From Agriotes lineatus (Eukaryota; Arthropoda; Insecta; Coleoptera; Elateridae), in NCBI GenBank assembly GCA_940337035.1, contig CALNHX010007680.1:1-64000 (forward strand): 64,000 nucleotides of DNA, written 5' to 3'. The notes beneath the pieces are model-generated. The model was not told the origin of the DNA, made no database searches, and saw nothing but the letters and a program-made list of their open reading frames with translations. The first letter of the stretch is position 1. Every line of letters starts with the position of its first letter. A program made the translations under genes and the position numbers. This document shows, in pieces, positions 44,001 to 59,600 of the stretch.

Positions 44001-46144
44001 ACGCCTGGGACGTTAGAGACATATGGGACGTCTGGGACGTCTGGGACGTTAGGGACATATGGGACATCTGGGACGTCTGAGACGTTAAGAACATATTTGA
44101 CATCTTTTACGTCTGGGACGTTAAGGACATATAGGACATCTAGGACGTCTGGGACGTTAGGAACATATAGGACATCTAGGACATCTGAGACGTCTGCGAC
44201 GTTTGGGAGGTCTGGGATATCTGTCACGTTTGGGACGTCTGGGACGTTAGGGACATATGGGACATCTGGGACGTCTGGGATGTTATTGACATATGGGACG
44301 TCTGGGACGTCTGAGACGTTAAGGACATTTAGGACGTCTGGAACGTTAAGGACATATGGGACATATAGGACGTCTGGGACGTTACGAACATTTGGGACAT
44401 CTGGGACGTATGGGACGTTAGGGACATATGGGACATATGGCACAACTGGGACGTCTGGGACGTTAGGGACATATAACATCTGGGACGTCTAGAACGTTAG
44501 GTACATATGGGGCATTTAGGACGTCTGGGACGTCTGGGACGTTAGGGACATATGGGGCATCTAGAACGCCTGGGACGTTAGGGACATATGGGACATTTGG
44601 GACGTCTGGGACGTTAGGGACATATGGGACATATGGCACAACTGGGACGTCTGGGATGTTAGGGACATATGGGACATCTGGGACGTCTGGAACGTTAGGG
44701 ACATATGTTGCATTTAGGACGTCTGGGACGTCTGGGACGTTAGGGACATATGGGGCATTTAGAACGCCTGGGACGTTAGGGACATATGGAACATCTAGAA
44801 CGTCTGGGACGTTAATGACATATGGGACATCTGGAACGTTAGGGACATATAGGACATCTAGGACGTCTGGGACGTTAGGGACATATGGGACATATGGCAC
44901 AACTGGGACTTCTGGGACGTTAGGGACATATGGAACATCTAGAACGTCTGGGACGTTAATGACATATTGGACATCTGGAACGTTAGGGACATATGGGGCA
45001 TTTAGGACGTCTGGGACGTTAAGGACATATGGGACATCTATGACGTCTGGGACGTTAGGGACATATGGGACATATGGCACAACTGGGACGTCTGGGACGT
45101 TAGGGACATATGGGACACCTTGGACGTCTGGAGCATTAGGGACATATGGGGCATTTAGGACGTCTGGGACGTCTGGGACGTTAGGGACATATGGAGCATC
45201 TAGAACGCCTGGGACGTTAGGGACATATGGGAGATCTGGGACGTCTGGGACGTTAGGGACATATGGGACATTTGGAACGTTAGGGACATATAGGACATCT
45301 AGGATGTTTGGGACGTTAGGGACATATGGGACATATAGAACGTCTAAGACGTCTGGGACGTTAGGGACATATGGGACATGTAGGACGTCTGGGACGTCAG
45401 GAACATATGGGACTTCTAGGACGTCTGGGATGTTGAAGACATATGGAACATCTAGGACGTCTGGGACGTAAAGGACATTAAGGACGTCTGGGACGTTAGG
45501 GACATACGGGACAGCTGAGACGTCTGGGACGGTAGGAACATATGGGACATTTATTACGTCTGAGACGTTAGGGACATATGGATCATCTAGGACGTCTGGG
45601 ACGTCTGTGACGTTAGGGACATATGGGACATCTAGGACGCCTGGGACGTTAGGGACATATGGGACGTTAGAAACATATGGGACATCTAGGACGCCTGGGA
45701 CGTGAGGGACATATGGAACATATAGGACGTCTGGGACGTCTGGGACGTTAGGGACATATGGGACATTTGGGACGTCTGGGATGTTAAGAACATATGGGAC
45801 ATCTGGGACGTCTGGGACGTTAAGAACATATGGTACATCTGGGACTTTTGGGACGTTAGGAACTTATGGGACGTCTAGGACGCCTGGGACGTTAGGTACA
45901 TATGGGACATATAGGACGTCTGGGACGTCTGGGACGTTAGGGACATATGGGACATTTGGCACGTCTGGGACGTTAAGAACATATGGGACATGTGGGTGGT
46001 CTGGGACGTTAAGAACATATGGTACATCTAGGGCGTCTGGGACGTCTGGGACGTTTGGGTCGTTAGGGACATTTAGGGTATCTAGGACGTCTGAGACGTT
46101 AAGGGCATATGGGACATCATGGACGTCTGGGACGGTATGCATAT

Positions 46145-47630
46145 AGTTATGATATCATATGAGAGGATATAGTTTGATAATAAAATATGATAAAAGAATT
46201 TTCTAAAGTATTGTAGTCAGTCTTTATAAAAGTTTAGAATAGAAAAGATTATTTGAATTAAATTTTAAATAGAGATTATATTTTAAGAAATGAGATTGGA
46301 AAGAATAAATTTCATATATTTTAATGTATAAATTAAAAATGTTGGAAAGATAGAAATTATTTAATACTGATATCAGATACGACAGACCAAATTAAAATAT
46401 TAAAAATATAACAAAGTATGTAGGTTTCAAATGTATATTAAATATAGTAAGCATCAGTAATGAAATATGGTAGTTAAGAGAGTTGTTTTAAATTATTAAG
46501 AATAACAAACTTATAAAAATGTACACAGAATTTTGAAAAATCCTTTTTGAGATAATAAAATTTGAAATTATGCCTTACTTGTATGAATAATTTTGGTGGT
46601 ATACAAATAACAAGGCTGTTATCAAATCTACTTGGTGGAAAAATATAAAAATGTTATTTTGAAGTGATAAAAGTACATGATCAGTGAAGAGATTGTGCAT
46701 AACAGTTAATTAGAAAGAAATAACCAGAAAACTACAATATTTAATTAAGATTTGGATTGAGCTGATTTATTGGAACTGATACAATTTATGGGAAGGAGTG
46801 AAAAGGATTGGACTGGTATGGTACTGCAAGTATAGGAGCCATGAGGAAAGACTGAGGTATCTTCTTGGAAAGCGTTCTGGGTGATTGGTGGTGTTTGGAG
46901 ATTTCATTTTCATACTGAGGTCGAATCGTCATGACATTGGAACCTGAAAGGAAGTAACATTAGTTGGAGTACATCAAGGATAGTTAACTGGCAGAATAGG
47001 AGGTTGGAGTCTTCAACTAATTGGATATTTTCTGGAGAATTTGACGGTTGTAAATTGGTTTGATATTTGGTTGCAGTAGGACATTTTTGTGTGGTGACTA
47101 GTTGTACAAAGGAGATCTTCGATGCTGGATGTGCAATTAGTAGAGTCAATAAGGTTGGTTAGTAGTTTAGTTTAGAATAAAACTGAAATAGATGAACAAT
47201 ATTTATTACTTACAATAATTAAATGAAAAAGTTATTACTTACTATAAAGGATAGATAAAGTCAGACATTATAATCATATTGAAAATAGTGTACGTTGGTC
47301 GTATTTGATAATAAGTAATAGAATTATTTTGATTTCATTTAAGATAAGTGACATTTAAGGTTATATGACAAATGAAATTTATTCTAAATATGACAAGCAA
47401 AAATAGCCCACTAGATAAAAAGAACCTAACCCTGATGAATGAGTTTTCATGTTCTAATTATTTTTAAAAGAGAAATTATTTGAAATTAATTTTTAAAACA
47501 AGAAATAAATACTTATAGCTAGCAGAGCAGGGCAATTGAATTAAATATTTATGCTACAGAAACAAAAAGCCAGTGTATAATTATATGGTCGCTTAACGTA
47601 GTGTAATTAACACTGAGCTGCATCATAATA
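46145..47630. mobile_element. 1.5 kb AT-rich insert in the satellite, unclassified
   Basis: Interrupts a satellite context found intact elsewhere (GTTATGCATATATGGGACATC). ATAT at 46141-46144 and 47631-47634 is a likely 4 bp target duplication. The ends AGTTATGAT and, reversed, TATTATGAT share seven of nine bases, a possible short TIR. The interior is AT-rich; the longest ORF (46910-47149, minus, 79 codons) is not recognised. Superfamily not assigned. Confidence 0.55.
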
Positions 47631-50600
47631 ATATATGGGACATCTAGGACGTCTGGGACATTAGGAATATATGGGACATCTAAAACGTCTGAGACGTCTG
47701 AGTCGTTAGGGACATACGGGACAGCTGGGACGTCTGGGACGAGAGGGACAAATGGGACATTTATTACGTCTGGGACGTTAGTGATATATGGGACATCTAG
47801 GAAGTCTGGGACGTCTGGGAAGTTAGGGACATATGGGACATCTAGGACGCCTAGGACGTTAGGGACATATGGGACATCCGGGACGTCTGGGACGTTAAGA
47901 ACATATGGGACATCTGGGACGTATGGGACGTTAGGGATATATAGGACATCTAGGACGTCTGGGACGTTAGGAACATATGGGACATCAGAGACGTCTGCGA
48001 CGTTTGGGAGGTCTGGGACATCTGGGACGTCTGGGACGTCTGGGACGTTTGGGACATATGGAACATCTAGAACGTCTACGACGTTAGGGACATATGAGAC
48101 ATATGGGACATCTGGGACGTCTGGGACGTTAGGGACAAATGGGACATCTGGGACGTCTGGGACGTCTGGGACGCTTGGGACATATGGAACATCTAGGACG
48201 TCTGGGACGTTAGGGACATATGGGACATATGGGACATCTAGGACATCTGAGACGTCTGCGACGTTTGGGAAGTCTGGGATATCCGGGACGTCTGGAACGT
48301 CTGGGACGTTTGGGACATATAGAACATCTAGGACGTCTAAGACGTTAGGGACATATGGGATATAGGAAATCTGGGACGTCTGGGACGTTTGGGACATATG
48401 GGACATCTGGGACGTCTGAGACGTTAGGGACATATAGAACATATGGGACATCTGAGACGTCTGGGACGTTAGGGACATATGGGGCATCTGGGACGTATGG
48501 GACGTTAATGACATATAGGACATATAGGAAATCTAAAACGTTTGCGACGTTTGGGAAGTCTGGGATATCTGGGACGTCTTGGACGTCTTGGACGTTAGGG
48601 ACATATGGGACGTCAAGGACGTCTGGGACTTTAGGGACATATGGGACATCGGGGACGTCTGGGACGTCTGGGACGTTAGGGACATATAGGACGTCAAGGA
48701 CGTCTGGGACTTTAGGGACATATGTGACATCTAGGACGTCTGGGACGGCTGGTACGTTATAGACATATTGGACGACTGATACGTCTGGGACGTTAGGGAC
48801 ATATGGGACATCTAGGACGTCTGGGACGTTAGGGACATGTGGCACATATGGGAAATCTGGGACGTCTGGGACGTCAGGGACATATGGGCCATCCGGAACG
48901 TTTGGGATGTTAGGGACATGTGGCACATATGGGAAATCTGGGACGTCTGGGACGTTAGGGACATATGGGACATCTAGGACGTCTGGGACGTTAGGGACAT
49001 GTGGCACAAATGGGAAATCTGGGACGTCTGGGACGTCAGGGACATATGGGACATCCGGAACGTTTGGGATGTTAGGGACATGTGGCACATACGGAACATC
49101 TCGGACGTCTGAGACGTTAGGGACAAATGGAACATATGGGACAGCTGAGACGTCTGGGACGTTAGGGACACATGGGACATCTGGGACGTCTGGAACGTTA
49201 GGGATATATGGGACATCTAAGACGTCTGGGACGTAAAGAACGTTAGGGACATATGGAACATTCAGGACGTCTGGGACGTTATTGACATATGGGACACATG
49301 GGAAGTCTGGGACGTCTGGGACGCTAGGGACATATGTGGCATCTGGGACATATGGGACGTCTGGGACGTTAGGGACATATAGGACATCTAGGACGTCTGG
49401 GACGTTAGGGACATATAGAACATCTAGGACATCTGAGACGTCTGCGACGTTTGGGAAAACAGGGATGTCTGGGACGTCTGGGACGTTAGAGACAAATGGG
49501 ACATTTGAGACGCCTGGGACGTTAGGGATATATAGGACATCTAGGACGTCTTGGACGTTAGGGACATAGACATCTGGGACGTCTGGTAGGTACGTTAGGG
49601 ACATATAGGACGTCTAGGACGTCTGGGACGTTAGGGACATACGTGACATCTAGGACGTTTGGGACGGCTGGTACGTTATAGACATATGAAACATCTGGGA
49701 CGTCTGGGACGTTAGGACATATAGGACATCTAGGACGTCTGGGACGTTAGGGACATATAGGACATCTAGGACGTCTGGGACGTTATAGACATATGGGACA
49801 TCTAGGATGCCTGTGACGTTTGGAACATATAGGACATCTAGGACGTCTGGGACGTTAGGGACATATTGGGCATCTAAGACGTCTGGGACGTTAGGAACAT
49901 GTGGGACATCTAGGACGTGTGGGATGTCTGGGACGTTAGGGATATATGGGACATCTAAGGCGTCTGGGACGTCTGGGACGTTATTGACATGTGGGACATT
50001 TGGGACTTTTGGGACGTTAGGGACGTATAGGATATCTAAGACGTCTGAGAAGTTAAGGGCATATGGGACATCATGGACGTCTGGGACGTTAGGGATATAT
50101 GGGACATATAGGACGTCTGGGACGTTAGGAATATATGGGACATCTAGAACGTCTGGGACGTCTGGGACGTTAGGGACATACGAAACAGCTGGGATGTCTA
50201 TGACGGTAGGGACATATGGGACATTTATTACGTCTGGGACGTTAGGGACATATGGGACATCTAGAACGTCTGGGACGCCTGGGACGTTAGGGACATATGG
50301 GACATCGGGGACGCCTGGGACGTTAGAGACATATGGGACGTCTGGGACGTCTGGGACGTTAGGGACATATGGGACATCTAGGACGTCTGGGACGTTAGGA
50401 ACATATAGGACATCTAGGACATCTGAGACGTCTGCGACGTTTGGGAAGTCTGGGATATCTGTCACGTCTGGGACGTCTGGGACGTTAGGGACATATGGGA
50501 CATCTGGGACGTCTGGGACGTTAGGGACATATGGGACGTCTGGGACGTCTGAGACGTTAAGAACATTTAGGACGTCTGGAACGTTAAGGACATATGGGAC

Positions 50601-53600
50601 ATATAGGACATCTGGGACGTTACGGACATTTGGGACATCTGGCACGTATGGGACGTTAGGGACATATGGGACATATGGCACAACTGGGACGTCTGGGACG
50701 TTAGGGACATATAACATCTGGGACGTCTGGAACGTTAGGTACATATGGGGCATTTAGGACGTCTGGGACGTCTGAGACGTTAGGGACATATGGGGCATCT
50801 AGAACGCCTGGGACGTTAGGGACATATGGGACATCTGGGACGTCTGGGACGTTAGGGACATATGGGACATATGGCACAACTGGGACGTCTGGGACGTTAG
50901 GGACATATGGGACATCTGGGACGTCTGGAACCTTAGGGACATATGGGGCATTTAGGACGTCTGGGACGTCTGGGACGTTAGGGACATATGGGGCATTTAG
51001 AACGCCTGGGACGTTAGGGACATATGGAACATCTGGAACGTTAGGGACATATAGGACAACTAGGACGTCTGGGACGTTAGGGACATATGGGACATATGGC
51101 ACAACTGGGACTTCTGGGACGTTAGAGACATATGGGACATCTGGGACGTCTGGAACGTTAGGGACATATGGGGCATTTAGGACGTCTGGGACGTTAAGGA
51201 CATATGGGACATCTGGAACGTTAGGGACATATAGGACATCTAGGACGTCTGGGACGTTAGGGACATATGGGACATATGGCACAACTGGGACTTCTGGGAC
51301 GTTAGAGACATATGGGACATCTGGGACGTCTGGAACGTTAGGGACATATGGGGCATTTAGGACGTCTGGGACGTTAAGGACATATGGGACATCTAGGACG
51401 TCTGGGACGTTAGGGACATATGGGACATATGGCACAACTGGGACGTCTGGGACGTTAGGGACATATGGGACACCTTGGACGTCTGGAGCATTAGGGGCAT
51501 ATGGGGCATTTAGGACGACTGGGACGTCTGGGACGTTAGGGACAAATGGAGCATCTAGAACGCCTGGGACGTTAGGGACATATGGGAGATCTGGGACGTC
51601 TGGGACGTTAGGGACATATGGGACATTTGGAACGTTAGGGACATATAGGACATCTAGGATGTTTGGGACGTTAGGGACATATGGGACACATAGAACGTCT
51701 AAGACATCTGGGACGTTAGGGACATATGGGACATGTAGGACGTCTGGGACGTCAGGAACATATGGGACTTCTAGGACGCCTGGGATGTTGAAGACATATG
51801 GAACATCTAGGACGTCTGGGACGTATAGGACATTAAGGACGTCTGGGACGTTTGGGACGGTAGGGACATATGGGACATCTTGGACGTTTGATACGTTAGA
51901 GAGATATGGGACATCTAAGACGTCTCGGACGTTGGGAACATGTGGGACATCTACGACGTCTGGGACGTTAGGGATATGTGGGACATTTAGGACGTCTGGG
52001 ACGTTATGAACATATGGGACATCTAGGACGCCTGGGACGTTAAGGACGTATGGGACATATAGGACGTCTAGGACGTCTGGGACGTCTGGGACGTTAGGGA
52101 CATATGGGACATCTAGGACGCCTAGGACGTTAGGGACATATGAAACATATGGGACGTCTGGGACGTCTGGGACGTTAGGGACATACGGGACAGCTGGGAC
52201 GTCTGGGACGGTAGGGACATATGGGACATTTATTACGTCTGGGACGTTAGGGACATATGGAACATCTAGGACGTCTGGGACATCTGGGACGTTAGGGACA
52301 TATGGGACATCTAGGACGCCTGGGACGTTAGGGACATATGGGACATATGGGCCGTCTGGGACATCTGGGACGTTAAGGCCATATGGGACATCAGGGACGT
52401 CTGGGACGTTAAGAACATATAATACATCTGGGACGCCTGGGACGTTAGGAACATATGGGACATCTAGGACGCCTGGGACGTTAGGGACATATGGGACATG
52501 TAGGACGTCTGGGACGTCTGGGACGTTACGGACATATGGGACATCTGGGGCGTCTGGGACGTTAAGAACATATGGGACATCTGGGACGTCTGGGACGTTA
52601 GAAACATATGGTACATCTAGGGCGTCTGGGACGTCTGGGACGTTTGGGACGTTAGGGACATATAGGGTATCTCGGACGTCTGAGACGTTAAGATCATATG
52701 GGACATCTGGGACGTCTGGGACGTTAGAAACATATGGTACATCTAGGGCGTCTGGGACGTTTGGGACGTTAGGGACATATAGGGCATCTAGAACGCCTGG
52801 GACGTTATGCATATATGGGACATCTAGGACGTCTGGGACGTTAGGAATATGTGGGACATCTAAAGCGTCTGGGACGTCTGGGTCGTTAGGGACATACGGG
52901 ACAGCTGGGACGTCTGGGACGATAGGGACAAATGGGACATTTATTACGTCTGGGACGTTAGGGACATATGGGACATCTAGGACGCCTAGGACGTTAGGGA
53001 AATATGGAACATGTGGGACGTCTGGGACGTCTGGGACGTTAGGGACAAATGGGACATCCGGGACGTCTGGGACGTTAAGAACGTATGGGACATCTGGGAC
53101 GTATGGGACGTTAGGAACATATGGGACATCTAGGACATCTGAGACGTCTGCGACGTTTGGAAAGTCTGGGATATCTGGGACGTCTGGGACGTCTGGGACG
53201 TTTGGGCATATGGAACATTTAGAACGTCTGGGACGTTAGGGACATATGGGACATATGGGACATCTGGGACGTCTGGGACGTTAAGGACATATGGGACATT
53301 AGGGACGTCTGGGACGTTAAAAACATATAGTACATCTGGGACGTTTGGGACGTTAGGAACATATGGGACATCTAGGACGCCTGGGACGTTAGTCACATAT
53401 GGGACATTTAGGACGTCTGGGACGTCTGGGACGTTAGGGACATATGGGACATCTGAGACGTCTGGGACGTTAAGAACATATGGGACATCTGGGACGTCTG
53501 GGACGTTAAGAACATATGGTACATCTAGGGCGTCTGGGACGTCTGGGACGTTTGGGACGTTAGGGACATATTGGGGATCTAGGACGTCTGAGACGTTAAG

Positions 53601-56600
53601 GGCATATGGGACATCATGGACGTATGGGACGTTATGCATATATGGGACATCTAGAACGTCTGAGACGTCTGGGTCGTTAGGGACATACGGGACAGCTGGG
53701 ACGTCTGGGACGATAGGGACAAATGGGACATTTATTACGTCTGGGACGTTAGGGATATATGGGACATCTAGGACGTCTGGAACGTCTGGGAAGTTAGGGA
53801 CATATGGGACATCTAGGACGCCTAGGACGTTAGGGACATAGGAAACATGTGGGACGTCTGGGACGTCTGGGACGTTAGGGACATATGGGACTTCTAAGAC
53901 GTCTGGGATGTTGAAGACATATGGAACATCTAGGACGTCTGCGACGTAAGGGACATCAAGGACGTCTGGGACGTTTGAGACGGTAGGGACATATGGGACA
54001 TCTAGGACGTTTCATACGTTAGGGACATATGGGACATCTAAGAATTCTGGAACGTTGGGAACATGTGGGACATCTACGACGTCTGGGACGTTAGGGACAT
54101 GTGGGACATCTAGGACGTCTGGGACGTCTGGGACGTTAGGGACATATGGGACATCTAGGACGCCTAGGACGTTAGGGACATATGGGACGTCTGGGACGTC
54201 TGCGACGTTAGGGACATACGGGACAGCTGGGACGTCTGGGACGGTAGGAACATATGGGACATTTATTACGTCTGGGACGTTAGGGACATATGGGACATCT
54301 AGGACGTCTGGGACGTCTGGGACGTTAGGGACATATGGGACATCTAGGACGCCTGGGACGTTAGGGACATATGGGGCATATGGGACGTCTGGTACGTTAG
54401 GAACATATGGGACATCTAGGACGCCTGGGACGTTAGGGACATATGGGACATTTGGGACGTCTGGGACGTTAAGAACATATGGGACATCTGGGACGTCTGG
54501 GACGTTAAGAACATATGGTACATCTAAGACGTTTGGGACGTTAGGAACATATGGGATATCTAGGACGCCTGGGACGTTAGGGACATATGGGACATATAGG
54601 ACGTCTGGGACGTCTGGGACGTTAGGGACATATGGGACATTTGGGACGTCTGGGACGTTAAAAACATATGGGACATCTGGGACGTCTGTGACGTTAAGAA
54701 CATATGGTACATCTAGGACGTCTAAGACGTTAGGGACATATGGGACATATGGGAAATCTGAGACGTCTGGGACGTTAGGGACACATGGTACATCTAGGAC
54801 GTCTAAGACGTTAGGGACATATGGGACATATGGGAAATCTGAGACGTTTGGGACGTTAGGGACATTTAGGGTATCTAGGACGTCTGAGACGTTAAGGGCA
54901 TATGGGACATTATGGACGTCTGGGACGTTATGCATATATGGGACATCTAGGACGTCTGGGACGTTAGGAATATATGGGACATCTAAAACGTCTGAAACGT
55001 CTGGGTCGTTAGGGACATACGGGACAGCTGGGACGTCTGGGACGATAGGGACAAATGGGACATTTATTACGTCTGGGACGTAAGTGATGTATAGGACATC
55101 TAGGACGTCTGGGACGTCTGGGAAGTTAGGGACATATGGGACATCTAGGACACCTAGGACGTTAGGGACATACGGAACATGTGGGACGTCTGGGACGTCT
55201 GGGACGTTAGGGACATATGGGACATCCGGGACGTCTGGGACGTTAAGAACATATGGGACGTATGGGACGTTAGGGATACATAGGACATCTAGGACGTCTG
55301 GGACGTTAGCAACATATGGGACATCTAGGACATCTGAGACGTCTGCGACGTTTGGGAGGTCTGGGACATCTGGGACGTTTGGGACGTCTGGGACGTTTGG
55401 GACATATGGAACATCTAGAACGTCTACGACGTTAGGGACATATGGGACATATGGGACATCTGGGACGTCTGGGACGTTTGGGACATATTGAACATCTAGG
55501 ACGTCTGGGACGTTAGGGACATATGGGACATATGGGACATCTAGGACATCTGAGACGTCTGCGACGTTTGGGAAGTCTGGGATATCTGGGACGTCTGGCA
55601 CGTCTGGGACGTTTGGGACATATGGAACATCTAGGACGTCTAAGACGTTAGGGACATATGGGACATATGGGAAATCTGGGACGTCTGGGACGTTAGGGAC
55701 ATATGGGTCATCTGGGACGTCTGAGACGTTAGGGACATATAGAACATATGGGACATCTGAGACGTCTGGGACGTTAGGGACACATGGGACATCTGGGACG
55801 TCTGGAACGTTAGGGACATATGGGACATCTAGGACGTCTGGGACGTTAGAGACATATGGGACACATGGGACGTCTGGGACGTCTGGGACGTTAGGGACAT
55901 ATGGGGCATCTGGAACGTATGGGACGTTAATGATATATAGGACTTCTAGGACATCTAAAACGTCTGCGACGTTTGGGAAGTCTGGGATATCTGGGACGTT
56001 TTGGACGTCTGGGACGTTAGGGACATATGGAACACCTGGGACGTCTGGGACGTTAGAGACATATGGGACATCGGGGACGCTTGGGACGTTAGGGATATAT
56101 AGGACATCTAGAACGTCTGGGACGTCTGGGACGTTAGGGACATATGTGACATCTAGGACGTCTGGGACGGCTGGTACGTTATAGACATATGGGACATCTG
56201 GGACGTCTGGGACGGCTAGTACGTTATAGGCATATGGGACATCTGGGACGTCTGGGACGTTAGGGACAAATAGGACGTCTAGGACGTTTGGGACTTTAGG
56301 GACATATGTAACATCTAGGACGTCTGGGACGTCTGGGACGTTATAGACATATTGGACATCTGGGACGTCTGGGACGTTAGGGACATATGGGACATCTAGG
56401 ACGTCTGGGACGTTAGGGACATGTGGCACATATGAAAAATCTGGGACGTTTGGGACGTCAGGGACATATGGGACATCTGGGACGTTTGGGATGTTAGGGA
56501 CATGTGGCACATATGGGAAATCTGGGACGTCTGGGACGTTAGCTACATACGGGACATCTGGGACGTCTGAGACGTTAGGAACACATGGGACATCTGGGAC

Positions 56601-59600
56601 GTCTGGAACGTTAGGGATATATGGGACATCTAAGACGTCTGGGACGTCAAGCACGTTAGGGACATATGGAACATTTAGGACGTCTGGGACTTTAGGGACA
56701 TATGGGACACATGGGACGTCTGGGACGTTAGGGACATATAGGACATCTAGGACGTCTGGGACGTTAGGGACATATGGAACATCTAGGACGTCTGGGACGT
56801 TAGGGACATATGGAACATCTAGGACATCTGAGACGTCTGCGACGTTTGGGAAGTCAGGGATGTCTGGGACGTCTGGGACGTTAGGGACAAATGGGACATT
56901 TGAGACGCCTGGGACGTTAGGGATATATAGGACGTCTAGGACGTCTAGGACGTCTTGGACGTTAGGGACAAAGACATCTGGGACGTCTGGGACGTTAGGG
57001 ACATATAGGACGTCTAGGACGTCTGGGACGTTAGAGACATACGTGACATCTAGGACGTCTGGGACGGCTGGTACGTTATAGACATATGGGACATCTTGGA
57101 CGTCTGGGACGTTAGGGACATATAGGACATCTAGGACGTCTGGGACGTTAGGGACAAATGGGACATTTAAGACGCCTGGGACGTTAGGGATATATAGGAC
57201 GTCTAGGACGTCTAGGACGTCTTGGACGTTAGGGAGATAGACATCTGGGACGTCTGGGACGATAGGGACATATAGGACGTCTAGGACGTCTGGGACGTTA
57301 GGGACATACGTGACATCTAGGACGTCTGGGACGGCTGGTACTATTTTCCTTAGCATAGAATTTCGGCTTAGACCGCGTAGTATTTGTATATGAACACCCA
57401 GCATTTTCTGGCTTAATGTGCCTTGCACCTTGTGAAGTCGAGCAAGAACCCGCTCGATGGCCATGCTCTTTGGTGGCTCGTGTTGTTTGAGTGCGACTTT
57501 CACTCTGATGATGCAAGCTGCAAGGTCTTGCGAAACGTTAGTGAATATGGATGCACAAACAGCAAAACGGCCAAATCTGCCTAAGTATCCTCGTTCTCAA
57601 GATACTCAAACAACACGAGCCACCAAAGAGCATGGCCATCGAGCGGGTTCTTGCTCGACTTCACAAGGTGCAAGGCACATTAAGCCAGAAAATGCTGGGT
57701 GTTCATATACAAATACTACGCGGTCTAAGCCGAACTTCTATGCGAAGGAAAATAATTCGAGTAACCGCGAAAGCCTCAAACAATACACGGCTGGTACGTT
57801 ATAGACATATGGGAGATCTGGGACGTCTGGGACGTTAGGGACATATAGGACATCTAGGACGTCTGGGACGTTAGGGACATATGGAACATCTAGGACATCT
57901 GAGACGTCTGCGACGTTTGGGAAGTCAGGGATGTCTGGGACGTCTGGGACGTTAGGGACAAATGGGACATTTGAGACGCCTGGGACGTTAGGGATATATA
58001 GGACATCTAGGACGTCTTGTACGTTAGGGACATAGACATCTGGGACGTCTGGTACGTTAGGGACATATAGGACGTCTAGGACGTCTGGGACGTTAGGGAC
58101 ATACGTGACATCTAGGACGTTTGGGACGGCTGGTACGTTATAGACATATGGAACATCTGGGACGTCTGGGACGTTAGGACATGTAGGACATCTAGGACGT
58201 CTGGGACGTTAGGGACGTATAAGACATCTAGGACGTCTGGGACGTCTGGGACATATTGGGCATCTAAGACGTCTGGGACGTTAGGGACATGTGGGACATT
58301 TAGGACGAGTGGGATGTCTGGGACGTTAGGGATATATGGGACATCTAAGGCGTCTGGGACGTCTGGGACGTTATTGACATGTGGGACATTTGAGACTTTT
58401 GGGACGTTAGGGACATATAGGATATCTAAGACGTCTGAGACGTTAAGGGCATATGGGACATCATGGACTTCTGGGACGTTAGGGATGTATGGGACATATA
58501 GGAAGTCTGGGACGTTAGGAATATATGGGACATCTAGAACGTCTGGGACGTCTGGGACGTTAGGGACATACGAAACAGCTGGGATGTCTGGGACGGTAGG
58601 GACATATGGGACATTTATTACGTCTGGGACGTTAGGGACATATGGGACATCTAGAACGTCTGGGACGCCTGGGACGTTAGGGACATATGGGACATCTGGG
58701 ACGCCTGGGACGTTAGAGACATATGAGACGTCTGGGACGTCTGGGACGTTAGGGACATATGGGACATCTGGGACGTCTGGGACGTTAAGAACATATTTGA
58801 CATCTGGTACGTCTGGGACGTTAAGGACATATAGGACATCTAGGACGTCTGGGACGTTAGGAACATATAGGACATCTAGGACATCTGAGATGTCTGCGAC
58901 GTTTGGGTAGTCTGGGATATCTGTCACGTCTGGGACGTCTGGGACGTTAGGGACATATGGGACATCTGGGACGTCTGGGACGTTAGGGACATATGGGACG
59001 TCTGGGACGTCTGAGACGTTAAGGACATTTAGGACGTCTGGAACGTTAAGGACATATGGGACATATAGGACGCCTGGGACGTTAGGGACATTTGGGACAT
59101 CTGGGAAGTATGGGACGTTAGGGACATATGGGACATATGGCACAACTGGGACGTCTGGGACGTTAGGGACATGGAACATCTGGGACGTCTGGAACGTTAG
59201 GTACATATGGGGCATTTAGGACGTCTGGGACGTCTGTAACGTTAGGGACATATGGGGCATCTAGAACGCCTGGGACGTTAGGGACATATGGGACATCTGG
59301 GACGTCTGGGACGTTAGGGACATATGGGACATATGGCACAACTGGGACGTCTGGGACGTTAGGGACATATGGGACATCTGGGACGTCTGAAACGTTAGGG
59401 ACATATGGGGCATTTAGGACGTCTGGGACGTCTGGGACGTTAGGGACATATGGGGCATTTAGAACGCCTGGGACGTTAGGGACATGTGGAACATCTAGAA
59501 CGTCTGGGACGTTAGGGACATATGGGACATCTGGAACGTTAGGGACATATAGGACATCTAGGACGTCTGGGACGTTAGGGACATATGGGACATATGGCAC

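Larger units (their letters stand above)
40092..46144 (+). repeat. 9 bp minisatellite array, first block
   Basis: Built from nonamers GGGACGTCT, GGGACGTTA, GGGACATAT, GGGACATCT and AGGACGTCT, most often joined as a 36 bp unit with extra GGGACGTCT inserted. Variants such as GGGACGCCT, GGCACAACT and GGGGCATTT mark positions in larger super-repeats. Every nonamer has ACGT or ACAT at its core. The array opens inside a super-repeat at the LTR end and is interrupted by the inverted-repeat insert at 40592-41036. Because nine is a multiple of three, NVPDVP-type (minus) and GTSGTLGTY-type (plus) frames stay open for hundreds of codons. Confidence 0.95.
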
